A DNA stretch of 64,000 bases from VBAS01 sp963773465. Its GTDB lineage: Bacteria > Bacteroidota > Bacteroidia > Chitinophagales > Chitinophagaceae. The stretch lies in NCBI GenBank assembly GCA_963773465.1, contig CAVZBF010000001.1, positions 1 to 64,000 of the forward strand, in the 5' to 3' direction. Numbering within the stretch: position 1 is the first letter of the stretch; each line of letters starts with the position of its first letter. Under the pieces are notes generated by a model that had not been told where the DNA came from, did no database searches, and saw only the letters and a list, made by a program, of their open reading frames with translations. This document shows, piece by piece, positions 38,444 through 47,745 of this stretch. A program made the position numbers and the translations under genes.

Positions 38444-39457
38444 TTAACGGTCGTGCTGAATGCTGTGTGATTCATCCGCTAACATCTCGCTGTCAGCAGT
38501 TGCAGAAGTCGCAGCCTTAGGTGCATCTTTATTTTTCTCAGCTACGTTTTCGGCATCTTTATTTTCCGATGCCTTTAGGCCCAGGTAAGTTGCCGAACTG
38601 ATTCCGAGCAATGCAAATTGCCATTCAGTGAAATCCGGAAAAGGATATTTCTGATGAATGAGGCTTTTGATAAAAAATCCCAGAAAACCAATTCCGAAAA
38701 CAAGATTAAAAATGACGGCCTGGTACCGGTGAATGCTTATACCATTATCATCTGAAAGAATATCTTTAATAAAATTAGGCGCTTCCCTGTTTTGTGCACC
38801 CTGGTCCTGGTTCCTGTCGCCCTTTCCTTTTTGTATTTGTACATTGTCAATTATTTTTCCCGAGCTATATACTATTGCGCCAAAACCTAATAATACTGCC
38901 GATGTAACATTAAAAGGTACAGTTACGCCGGTTACACCAAAGAAAAAAATGTAACAGGAAAGAATAATTAATGTCCACCATAATAGTTGGGCCCGCGAAT
39001 AGCTGTACGGACAAAATTCCGCCTTAATCTGGTTACCCGATTTGTCAAAAGCGACGTCTTTACAAAGCGAATCTTTTCGGGTATAATAAATTGCGCCAGC
39101 CCACATAAGGACCAGGATAACCAGTGAAGAGATTGCAAAGAACCCCCGAATGTCTCTTCTGTCTTTTTTAACTTTTTTGTTTATTTTATTAAATATGTAG
39201 GTTTTATAAAGTACTGAATCCGGATTTTTTCGGGCACTGTCTAACCCTGAAGCATCAATAACAAGTTGTTCATTCACTTTTTCATTGACAGAATCAACTT
39301 TCTTATTTAATGCGCCTTCATTGGTTTTTATTTCGCTTATATTTTGCTTAAGTGAATCTATTGTTTTTCGCAACTCCTGGAGAGTGTCCTTTTCCTGGGC
39401 TGATATTTTCAAACCTAATAGAGTGGCAATAAAAAAGAACAAGTAAATCTTTTTCAT
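38444..39457 (-). CDS. Island membrane protein with internal duplication
   Basis: 337 residues. Signal-like N-terminus (MKKIYLFFFIATLLGLKISA), coiled coil 24-65 (LQELRKTIDSLKQNISEIK), transmembrane helix 106-125, then two related halves. Half 1 is residues 153-204 (SRAQLLWWTLII ... VLLGFGAIVYSSGKIID); half 2 is 241-297 (IHRYQAVIFNLV ... ALLGISSATYLGLKASE). Each has an Arg-x(1-2)-Gln before a helix and an LLG-x(5)-Y-x(3)-K end. The tail is charged and low-complexity. I know similar RxQ/LLGISSxTYLG proteins only as unnamed families. It is the first gene of the island, 150-270 bases after the leader copy 2. Confidence 0.7.
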   Translation of the reverse strand: MKKIYLFFFIATLLGLKISAQEKDTLQELRKTIDSLKQNISEIKTNEGALNKKVDSVNEKVNEQLVIDASGLDSARKNPDSVLYKTYIFNKINKKVKKDRRDIRGFFAISSLVILVLMWAGAIYYTRKDSLCKDVAFDKSGNQIKAEFCPYSYSRAQLLWWTLIILSCYIFFFGVTGVTVPFNVTSAVLLGFGAIVYSSGKIIDNVQIQKGKGDRNQDQGAQNREAPNFIKDILSDDNGISIHRYQAVIFNLVFGIGFLGFFIKSLIHQKYPFPDFTEWQFALLGISSATYLGLKASENKDAENVAEKNKDAPKAATSATADSEMLADESHSIQHDR

Positions 39458-40059
39458 AAATGTTATTTTCTTTTTTTATACTGATCACTTCAATATAGCT
39501 GTTCTCATCCTGTCCAAAGTTTTATATTCTTAAACTCTCTTTCATTGTTTGTTACACCTTTTCTTTCCGGGCATTTCACGGGCCTTTGCGAAAAGCACAG
39601 TTCACTTAACAAAAATGCATACTAAACAGGAACCTATATAGGGAGAGTCTTAATAAGTACGAGAAGGTGTAACAATATATAAATAAGAAATGAAAAAACA
39701 CGCTTTCAAGAAATTTTTTTAAAAATAACGTGATCACATGCAATCAGCTTTTTCTCCAAACAACCGTTTGAAACTAAAAAAACTTTTGCAGACCCCGGGG
39801 ATATTTTTAATTACTGCACCTGATTTTTTTTTATAAATTACAGTGGTGCTTATAAAAACCGATGTGGAAAAGCCTGTGCAGTTTTAGTTAGGAAAGAAAA
39901 AATTTTTTTATGAGGAATTGGCTTTTATATTCGCCGTCTGACTGAGGGATAACGTTTCGAACCGAACCAACTATTTCAGTGAACTAAGGCTGGAAAACTA
40001 ACCCAAAAGTCATTGGTGTGAAATCAATGGTTTAAATTTTTATCGCCCTGCATCGAACG
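39458..40059. other. 602-base intergenic region between the island and dnaB
   Basis: Divergent: island promoter side on the minus strand, dnaB on the plus strand. It holds leader copy 2 (39614-39733). A plus-strand TTTGTTACACCTTTTC (39548-39563) matches, in opposite orientation, the TTGTTACACCTTCTC inside the leader. No gene seen. The dnaB promoter could not be fixed. Confidence 0.5.
39614..39733 (-). promoter_or_regulatory. Island leader element, copy 2
   Basis: On the minus strand it reads TCACGTTATTT, an A/T-rich stretch, TTGTTACACCTTCTCGTAC, TTATTAAGACTC and then GTTTAGTATGCATT. Matches copy 1 at 37328-37443. It stands 5' of the island operon (39457 start). The shared core TTGTTAyACCTTCTCGTAC is a candidate regulator or sigma-factor site. 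Confidence 0.75.
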
Positions 40060-41628
40060 ATGGAACTTACTAATCTCAACAAAGACCGCAAGCAAAGAAG
40101 AAAGATCTTCACTCGACCTCAGTACTATGGTATATGGCAAAGTACCACCCCAGGCAAAAGACCTGGAAGAAGCTGTTCTCGGTGCCATCATGCTGGAGAA
40201 AAATGCATTTGATGCTGGTAGTTGAAATTTTAAAGCCCGAATGTTTTTATGTAGATGCGCACCAGCGCATCTATCAGGGCCATGCAGGGCCTTGCACAAA
40301 AAAGCCAGCCCATCGATATTCTTACGGTTGTCGAAGAATTGAAGATTCAGTGAAGAGCTGGAAATGGTAGGCGGGCCTTATTATGTTACCAAACTTACCA
40401 ATGCTGTTGTTTCATCGGCCAATATTGAAGCACATGCAAGGATCATCCTGCAAAAATTTATTCAACGGGAACTGATCCGCATCAGCGGTGAAATCATCGG
40501 TGATGCTTATGAAGATTCAACCGATGTATTCGACCTGCTGGATGATGCAGAAAGCAAATTGTTTGAAATCACCAATAATCACCTGCGCAAAAATTTTGAT
40601 ACCATCGATTCTGTATTGGTAAAAACAATTCAGCGTATCGAAGACCTTCGTCATAAAAATGAAGATGTAACCGGTGTGCCAAGTGGTTTTGCTTCGCTTG
40701 ACAGGGTCACTTATGGCTGGCAGAATACAGATCTTATCATTCTGGCTGCAAGACCTTCTGTTGGTAAAACAGCATTTGCACTGAACCTTGCCCGCAATGC
40801 AGTCATTGCATCCCAGCAAACCAACACCGGTTGCTTTCTTTTCACTGGAAATGAGTGCAGGCCAGTTGGTGCAACGTATCCTTGCTGCGGAAAGTGAAAT
40901 ATGGCTGGAAAAAATTGCAAGAGGTAAACTGGAAGAACATGAAATGAAACAACTGTATGCAAGAGGTATTCAGCGGTTGGCACAGGCGCCGATTTTTATT
41001 GATGATACACCTGCATTGAACATTTTTGAATTGAGGGCAAAATGCCGCCGTTTAAAAAACAAACATAATATCGGGCTTGATCATTATCGACTATCTGCAA
41101 TTGATGAGCGGAACCGGTGAAAACCGGAATGGCAACCGTGAACAGGAGATCAGTAATATTTCAAGAAACCTGAAAGGCACTGGCAAAAGAATTAAATGTT
41201 CCGATCATTGCCTTGTCACAGTTAAGCCGTGAGGTGGAAAAAAGAAAAGAAGGAACATAAAATGCCGCAATTGAGTGACCTGCGTGAATCAGGAGCTATT
41301 GAACAGGATGCAGATATGGTAATGTTCCTTTACCGCCCCGAGTATTATGATATTACTGCCAATGAAATGGGCGAAAGCAATAAAGGCGAAACACATGTAC
41401 GGATAGCCAAAGCACCGGAATGGTACGCTGGAAACCATTAAACTGAAAGCCTTACTGCATATTCAGAAATTTGTGGAAGATGATGGAAGCGGAATGGCCG
41501 GACTTGGCTTGCCGCCGGGAACTGGAAACCGGTACCAGATAGATGGCGGAGATGCGAAATTATATATACAAACAGGAAGCAAAATGAATGACCTGCCGTT
41601 TAGTGATGAAGAAGAATCTCCATTCTAG
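40060..41628 (+). CDS. dnaB: Replicative DNA helicase DnaB (many frameshifts)
   Basis: About 520 residues from MELTNLNKDRKQRRK (ATG 40060) to LPFSDEEESPF (stop 41626-41628). N-terminal domain: PPQAKDLEEAVLGAIMLEKNAF, VDAHQRIY, DILTVVEEL. RecA-like domain: GVPSGFASLDRVTYGWQ, Walker A AARPSVGKTAFALNLARN, FFSLEMSAGQLVQRI, Walker B LIIIDYLQLMSG, SQLSREVEKR, LSDLRESGAIEQDADMV. Nine or more one-base changes, nearly all insertions (for example at about 40217, 40279, 40351, 41080, 41176), break the frame. Essential gene; I read these as consensus errors. The stop codon lies inside a TAGATTT heptamer pair. Confidence 0.9.
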
Positions 41629-41642
41629 ATTTTAGATTTACG

Positions 41643-41660
41643 TCCCGATAAGTATCGGGA
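41643..41660. repeat. CCCGATA/TATCGGG palindrome between dnaB and rsmE
   Basis: TCCCGATA-AG-TATCGGGA, one of seven related palindromes in the window. The others are 15353-15370, 32415-32432, 47938-47955, 56144-56160, 57223-57240 and 63908-63925. Flanked here on both sides by TAGATTT heptamers. Confidence 0.85.
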
Positions 41661-41704
41661 TAAGATTTTAGATTTGTCCTGCCTTGATGCAGGACTTTTA
41701 ATTT

Positions 41705-42431
41705 ATGAACCTTCCGTTTTTTTATATCGAGTGAATACGATCAAATGCAAAAAGAAATTGTATTGGATGAAGATACTTCACGACATATCGTACAGGTGTT
41801 ACGAATGAAAGAAGGAGAGCAGTTAAATCTTACGGATGGAAAAGGAAATTTACTCACTGCAGAAATTATCGATGCTCATAAAAAACATTGTGCGGTAAAT
41901 GTAATAAACTCACAACTCATCGATGGCATCAGGACACACTCACGAAAAATCACAATTGCCATTTCATTAATAAAAAACACCAACCGCTTTGAATGGTTTT
42001 TGGAAAAAGCAACGGAGATTGGGTAAGTGAGATCATTCCACTGATCTGCGAAAGAACAGAAAAACAAAAATTCCGGTATGACAGGATGAAAGGAATTTGT
42101 ATCAGTGCAATGTTGCAATCGCAGCAATGCTGGCTACCTGTTTTACATGAACCATAGCAATTTAACCATTTAGACAATTGAACAATTTAACCAGCAGCAA
42201 AAATTCATTGCTCATTGTGATGAATCAGCAGATAAGAAACTACTGTTCAACTTATTCCACCATTTGCATCACTTCAACAGATCTCTTATCGGTCCTGAAG
42301 GAGATTTTACAAAGCAAGAAATTGAGCTTGCATTGCAAAATCAATTTTATCCCGGTAAGTCATTAGGCGAAACAAGATTAAGAACTGAAACAGCAGGAAT
42401 CGTGGCTGCAACATTACTTTGCCATGTCTGA
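41705..42431 (+). CDS. rsmE: 16S rRNA m3U1498 methyltransferase (frameshifted)
   Basis: SPOUT-class enzyme that methylates U1498 of 16S rRNA. In successive frames one reads MNLPFFYIE; EIVLDEDTSRHIVQVLRMKEGE; TIAISLIKNTNRFEWFLEKATEIG; EIIPLICERTEKQKF; LQSQQCWLPVLHEP; RSLIGPEGDFTKQEIELA; and SLGETRLRTETAGIVAATLLCHV. Breaks lie near 41735, 42023 and 42155-42180. The last coincides with a CAATTTAAC-type direct repeat (42158-42191) that resembles intergenic repeats and may have been inserted. The 3' end overlaps that of terC by 18 bases. Confidence 0.85.
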
Positions 42432-43228
42432 TTCATTGATCTCCTCATCTCTCAACACCGGTTCATTTAATTCCACCACACGTCGTCTTTTCTTTCGCCC
42501 GGCTTCGCATTGTCATATTCAGCATTTCAACAATAAATGAAAATGCCATTCCGAAATAGATATAATTTTTCAGATGAAGTTTTTCTGCCTTGTCATGATC
42601 CCAGCCTTCGATAACCAGGCTCAAACCGATCATGACTAGAAAAGAAAGCGCCAGCATTTTCAATGTAGGATGCTTATGAATAAATGAAGAGATCTTCGGA
42701 CTGAATAAAAACATGACGATCATGGCAACCACAACGGCAGCGATCATGATCTCTACATATTTGGCTGTACCGCCTGCAGTAATAACACTGTCAAAGGAAA
42801 ACACAGCATCAATCAGCATGATCTGTGCAATGGCCTGGCCAAGTGAAATTCCTTTTTTTTTTGCAGATTCTACATTGGGGTCTTCTCCTTCCAGCTTTGA
42901 TGAATTTCCTTTACCGATTTATAAATTAAAAACAAACCTCCCAGCAGCATCACGATACTTGCCAGGTCAAAACCTTTTCCGACCAATCTTCAGGAATAAT
43001 ATATTTTCCTTTTTGTGACAGTAACCAACCCAATCCCATCAGCAACAGGCTTCGTGAAATAATGCCGGTGATCATCCAGATTCGTCGTGCTTTTTTGTGA
43101 TCACTTTTGTTCTTCAGCCTGTTCATGATAATGCTGACGAAAATCACATTATCAATGCCCAGCACTACTTCAAGAATCACAAGTACGATAAAACTGATAA
43201 TACTTTCCGATGTAAAAAGATGTTCCAT
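42414..43228 (-). CDS. TerC-family integral membrane protein (frameshifted)
   Basis: Multi-helix membrane protein of the TerC/YgdQ type, often linked to metal export at the membrane. Start MEHLFTSESIISFIVLVILE (43228); conserved acidic helix VVLGIDNVIFVSI and its pair MLIDAVFSFDSVITAGG, both with the Asp residues expected to line the ion path. Helices continue to MAFSFIVEMLNM and the tail RRRVVELNEPVLRDEEINES. Frame changes occur near 42960, 42898 and 42490. Lies between rsmE (convergent) and pyrD. Confidence 0.83.
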
Positions 43229-43247
43229 TGATTTGAATTATTAATTA

Positions 43248-43268
43248 ACCTGCCTGCGGCAGGCAGGT
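43248..43268. repeat. CCTGCCTGC/GCAGGCAGG palindrome
   Basis: Nine-base arms around a single G, flanked by AT-rich TTAATTA repeats, between terC and pyrD. It is directly before the terC ATG on the minus strand side of pyrD's end, and is probably a mobile-type palindromic repeat rather than a terminator, since no T run follows. Confidence 0.6.
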
Positions 43269-43273
43269 AATTA

Positions 43274-44367
43274 TTAATTATTAATTTTTATAAGATGCTT
43301 ACAAATATTTTTAACAATCCCGGGTCCTTCATAAATAAAGCCTGTCCAAACCTGTACCAATGATGCGCCCGCATCCAATTTTTCTTTGGCATCTGCTCCG
43401 GTAAAAATACCGCCGCTTGCAATGACCGGCATTTTTCCTTTTGTTTTTTCAAAAATATATTTTACAATTTCTGTTGACCTCTTTTGCAGTGGCTTGCCGC
43501 TTAAGCCTCCTGCCTCGCGGGTTCCGATCTTAAAATCATGATCCAGTCCTTCACGATCGATGGTAGTGTTTGTTGCAACCAGTCCATCCAATTTTATTTC
43601 CAATGCCAGGTCAATCACATCATCTAATTGTTCTCGTGTAAGATCCGGGGAAATTTTTAATAAAATTGGTTTTGCTACTGCTTTGCCATTATTTATCATT
43701 TGCAAATGCCGAGGATTTTTCGCAACGATTCTTTTTCCTGCAGTTCTCTTAAGCCCGGTGTATTAGGTGAACTTACATTTACAACAAAATAATCAACATA
43801 ATGATGCAATTCTTTAAAACAGGTTTCATAATCTTTCCATGCCTCTTCATTGGGAGTTTTTTTGTTCTTGCCAATGTTGCCGCCGATGATAAGTCGAGAA
43901 TGGTGAGCGGTGAGTGGTGAATGGGAGGTTGCGGATTGACGATTCACCATTGACCATTGACGCATTCTTTCAGCAACCACTTTCACTCCATCATTATTAA
44001 ATCCCATCCGGTTGATAAGTGCTTTATCTTTTGGTAAACGAAATAATCTGGGCTTATCATTACCTGCCTGGGGTAATGGTGTTACCGTTCCAATTTCTAC
44101 AAAACCAAATCCCAGTGTTTCAAGTTCTCTTAAATATTTTGCATTTTTATCAAAACCGGCGCCAAGGCCAACCTGGTTAGTAAATTCCAGGTTCCAATCC
44201 CGGTATTTATCGGGACCGAATTCCAAATTGCGCCGCGGCGAAAAACATAAGGCGATAAATTTTCTTATAAAATCTATACTGCAAAGAATACGCAATGCGT
44301 TCATAGAAAAGTAGTGAACCCATTCCGCCGGAAATAAGAATAAAACAGTCCTGACGATTTTATACAT
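43274..44367 (-). CDS. pyrD: Dihydroorotate dehydrogenase, quinone type (frameshifted)
   Basis: FMN enzyme of the inner membrane oxidising dihydroorotate in pyrimidine synthesis. N-terminal membrane helices typical of class 2 (residues 1-50), GLGAGFDKNAKY, EIGTVTPLPQAGN, RMGFNNDG, GGNIGKNKKTP, VNVSSPNTPGLRELQ, KISPDL, ATNTT, GGLSGKPLQKRS, IASGGIFTGADA. One base is missing near 43700 (ILGICK versus ILGHLQMINN). Between VAERMRQ and IIGGNIGKN lie about 21 residues coded by nine tandem heptamers (43901-43963), an extra loop absent from ordinary family members. Confidence 0.9.
43901..43963 (+). repeat. Tandem heptamer array inside pyrD (9 units)
   Basis: Nine 7-base units, beginning TGGTGAG, CGGTGAG, TGGTGAA on the plus strand and ending with TTGACCA-type units. 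63 bases, exactly 21 codons, so the pyrD frame is kept. Related intergenic units stand at 57171-57191. Confidence 0.82.
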
Positions 44368-44453
44368 GGCGGCAAACCTACGAAATAGCCATTTAACAGT
44401 TTGATTGCAGTAACTGGAAAATTAATTGCTTAATCTTGAGAAACTAATTGCTT

Positions 44454-46835
44454 ATGAAAATCAAAACCACCTTGCTCATTGGTTTTCTTTCTTTGTCATC
44501 TTCGCCTGTACTATTTGCACAATCATCTCCGGCAACTCAAAAAATAACTATTAGCGGTTATGTTGAAGATTCTGCAACCGGTGAAAAACTTCCGGGAGCT
44601 ACCATTCTTATTACTGAGTACAAAAAAGGCACAACGACCAATAACTATGGTTTTTTTACAATTACTATAAAAGCAGCAACTATTCAATTGCTCATTTCGT
44701 ATTCGGGATATAAAACAAAAGAGCTAAGCTTTGACCGGCAAACGGATCAAACAGTCAATATCAAACTTTCATCGGCCAGCGATCTGCAGGAAGTAGTTGT
44801 AATGGCAAAAAAACAAATGCCGATCGAACAGCAAACCCAAATGAGTAAAGTGGTGGTGCCGGTCACGTTGATAAAAAGCATGCCCCGGTTTCTTGGAGAA
44901 ACCGATGTGCTGAAAACGTTGCAATTGCTGCCGGGTGTGGCACAAGGAGCAGAAGGAACAAGCGGCGTGTTAGTTCGCGGCGGCAGTCCCGATCAAAACT
45001 TAATATTGCTGGATGGCACACCGGTATATAATCCTTCGCATTTATTTGGAATTTTTTCAACTTTTAATGCTGACGCATTAAAGAATGTTGAATTATATAA
45101 AGGAGGTTTTCCCGCTCGTTTCGGAGGACGCTTGTCATCTGTTATTGACCTCGTGATGAAAGATGGCAATATGAAAAAGTTTCATGGTGAAGGATCGATC
45201 GGCATACTTACATCAAGGCTTACATTAGAAGGGCCGTTGAAAAAAGACAAAACCTCTTTCCTTATTTCCGGGCGCCGCACATATTTTGATTTGCTGGCGG
45301 CGCCGTTGATAAAATCGGCATCCGAAGGAGAGGTAAGCGGCTTTGGCGCTTATTTCTATGATATGAATTTTAAGCTGCATCATATCATTTCTGATCGTGA
45401 CAGGTTGTTTGGAAGTTTTTTCAGCGGTCATGATTTCCTGAAAGTAAAAACAGATTTTTCAGAAGGTACGCAACGTGATGAAACAAAAACCCGCATCGGG
45501 TGGGGCAATACTATCGGCACGCTCCGGTGGAATCATATTTTTAATAAAAAGCTTTTTTCAAACACGATGCTTAACTATACGCAATACCGGTTTGTTACTG
45601 ATCTTGAATATTATTATAAAGACGATGTGGATGAAGAAAGATTTGCTGCTAAATATTTTTCAGGTATCTATGATATTGGTGCAAGAATGGATTTTGATTA
45701 CCGCCCATTGCCTGAGCACAATATCCGGTTCGGTGGTTCTGCTTTGCAACACATTTTTACACCGGGTGCAGCCACGTTGAAATATACCAATCCGAATGCG
45801 AACCCGATCGATACGGCGTTTAATAAATACGATCAGCGGTCATTGGAATTTGCTTTGTATGCTGAAGATGACTGGCAGATCAATTCAAAGCTGAAGGTTA
45901 ACATTGGTGTGCATGCAAGTGCATTCAAAGCCAAAACAAACTGGTACGGAAGTGTGCAACCCCGGTTCGGACTGCGTTACATGTTGCCGGGAGATATTGC
46001 TGTTAAAGCAGCCTACACTCATATGAATCAATATGTGCATTTGCTTACCAATAACAGCACAACCTTGCCAACTGATCTTTGGGTGCCTTCCACTGACTTG
46101 GTAAAACCAATGTTCTCAAGACAGATCGCATTGGGTTTTGCTAAATCAATAATGAAAGAAACAGTAGAAGCATCTATTGAAGGATATTATAAAACAATGG
46201 ATGGAGTAATTGAATATAAAGACGGCGCCAGTTATTTAAACTCATCAACAGCCGAATGGGATACCAAAGTAGAAGCAGGCAAAGGCAAGGCATATGGTAT
46301 TGAGTTTTTATTGCAAAAGAAAACGGGTAAAACGACAGGATGGATCGGTTACACACTAAGCTGGAGCAAGCGGCAATTCCCGGAAATAAATTTTGGCAGG
46401 GAATATTTTTATAAATACGATCGAAGGCATGATTTTGAAGTGGTGATCACTCATAAGATCACGAAACGTTTGGAAGTATCAGCAAGCTGGCAGTTCCAGA
46501 CAGGTTCACCCTTTACATTGCCCATAGCGCAGTATGAAGCTGCCAATGATTTTTCACCATATGATGGCGGATATTATTTTGATAATATCAGTTATTACAA
46601 AGGCAGGAATGAGTTCAGGCTTTTAAACTATCATCGACTTGATTTTGGTATTACATGGAAAAAACAAAAAAAGAAATATGAAAAATACTGGAACCTGAGT
46701 TTATATAATGCATATAACAAACAAAACCCATTCTATTATTATTTGGACGAATATAATACAACAGGGAAAGCTTTATTAAAAGGAGTTACGTTATTACCGC
46801 TCGTTCCGAGTTTATCTTATGGATTCAAATTTTAA
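44454..46835 (+). CDS. TonB-dependent receptor with carboxypeptidase-like N-terminal domain
   Basis: Outer-membrane active transporter, 793 residues from ATG 44454. Signal peptide MKIKTTLLIGFLSLSSSPVL; CarboxypepD_reg-like domain about 25-115 (ISGYVEDSATGEKLPGATI ... NNYGFFTI). Plug domain: LKTLQLLPGVAQGAEGTSG, VRGGSPDQNLILLDGTPVYN. The barrel ends in the aromatic LSYGFKF. It overlaps or abuts the DUF4249 lipoprotein gene, the usual partner; together they form an uptake pair of unknown substrate (not SusCD). Intact. Confidence 0.9.
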   Translation: MKIKTTLLIGFLSLSSSPVLFAQSSPATQKITISGYVEDSATGEKLPGATILITEYKKGTTTNNYGFFTITIKAATIQLLISYSGYKTKELSFDRQTDQTVNIKLSSASDLQEVVVMAKKQMPIEQQTQMSKVVVPVTLIKSMPRFLGETDVLKTLQLLPGVAQGAEGTSGVLVRGGSPDQNLILLDGTPVYNPSHLFGIFSTFNADALKNVELYKGGFPARFGGRLSSVIDLVMKDGNMKKFHGEGSIGILTSRLTLEGPLKKDKTSFLISGRRTYFDLLAAPLIKSASEGEVSGFGAYFYDMNFKLHHIISDRDRLFGSFFSGHDFLKVKTDFSEGTQRDETKTRIGWGNTIGTLRWNHIFNKKLFSNTMLNYTQYRFVTDLEYYYKDDVDEERFAAKYFSGIYDIGARMDFDYRPLPEHNIRFGGSALQHIFTPGAATLKYTNPNANPIDTAFNKYDQRSLEFALYAEDDWQINSKLKVNIGVHASAFKAKTNWYGSVQPRFGLRYMLPGDIAVKAAYTHMNQYVHLLTNNSTTLPTDLWVPSTDLVKPMFSRQIALGFAKSIMKETVEASIEGYYKTMDGVIEYKDGASYLNSSTAEWDTKVEAGKGKAYGIEFLLQKKTGKTTGWIGYTLSWSKRQFPEINFGREYFYKYDRRHDFEVVITHKITKRLEVSASWQFQTGSPFTLPIAQYEAANDFSPYDGGYYFDNISYYKGRNEFRLLNYHRLDFGITWKKQKKKYEKYWNLSLYNAYNKQNPFYYYLDEYNTTGKALLKGVTLLPLVPSLSYGFKF

Positions 46836-46839
46836 TATT

Positions 46840-47745
46840 ATGAGAATGAAAATCATTTATATAATTACAGGCTGTATTAGTTCTCTTTTCATTTTTCCTT
46901 CCTGTGAAAAAGAAGTAAACATCGATCTGCCATACGAAGGAAATAAGATTGTGGTCAATTCCATTATTATGAAGGATAGCCTTGTGTATGTGCGGCTAAC
47001 GAATAGCTCACAACTCGCCAATCGCAATAATTTTCCCATTCCCGCAGGTGCAAAAATTGATTTATATGAAAATGATGTGTTTAAAGAAACAATGACGAAA
47101 ACAAATATCTATAACAGGGAGTATTTTGTTTCTGTATCAAAAGCAACCGGCGGAAAAAAGTACACATTAAAGGCATCAGCAACCGGGCTCGACAATGCTG
47201 AAGGCAGCGATACCATTCCACAGAAAGCATCATTTACACCTGCTGAATTCAAGCAAACAAATACAGGCAATGAGGAAAAAGCAAAACTGGTGATTAATAT
47301 AAACGATCCTGCCGGGCAAAAAAATTATTACAGGCTGCGATTATACGGTGCAGATACAAATCGTCAAGCCACCGGCCCAAGATTGCTTGTTCATAAGTAC
47401 TACTTTCATTATTTTAAAGTCGACAACCTTGCCAACAACAATGACTTTGATATTTTTGGCGACTACGATTACTGGCAGATATATTTTACTGATGATGAGT
47501 TTGACGGACGTAATGTGTCGTTAACAGTTAATCTTAATTATTTTCCTTCGTCAACAATGTACATAGCTCCCGAGCTTGTTCATCTTTCAAGAGATAGTTA
47601 CCGGTACCTGCAAAGCCGCGATAATCAATTTAACAATGAGGATAATCCATTTACCGAAGCCGTTGTTGTATATAATAATATCAAAGGCGGCTATGGTATT
47701 GTCGGTGGAATGGCAGATAGTATTACTGTTGTAAGAAAGCAGTAA
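46840..47745 (+). CDS. DUF4249 family lipoprotein
   Basis: About 301 residues. Lipobox FPSCEK after a short hydrophobic signal; mature start KEVNIDLPYEGNKIVVNSII, the DUF4249 opening pattern. Central beta-rich region with KLVININDPAGQKNYYRLRLY, and the end FTEAVVVYNNIKGGYGIVGG, also typical. Start taken as the ATG at 46840, five bases after the TonB receptor stop codon; 46819 would overlap it. Likely surface-exposed partner of the receptor. Confidence 0.87.
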   Translation: MRMKIIYIITGCISSLFIFPSCEKEVNIDLPYEGNKIVVNSIIMKDSLVYVRLTNSSQLANRNNFPIPAGAKIDLYENDVFKETMTKTNIYNREYFVSVSKATGGKKYTLKASATGLDNAEGSDTIPQKASFTPAEFKQTNTGNEEKAKLVININDPAGQKNYYRLRLYGADTNRQATGPRLLVHKYYFHYFKVDNLANNNDFDIFGDYDYWQIYFTDDEFDGRNVSLTVNLNYFPSSTMYIAPELVHLSRDSYRYLQSRDNQFNNEDNPFTEAVVVYNNIKGGYGIVGGMADSITVVRKQ

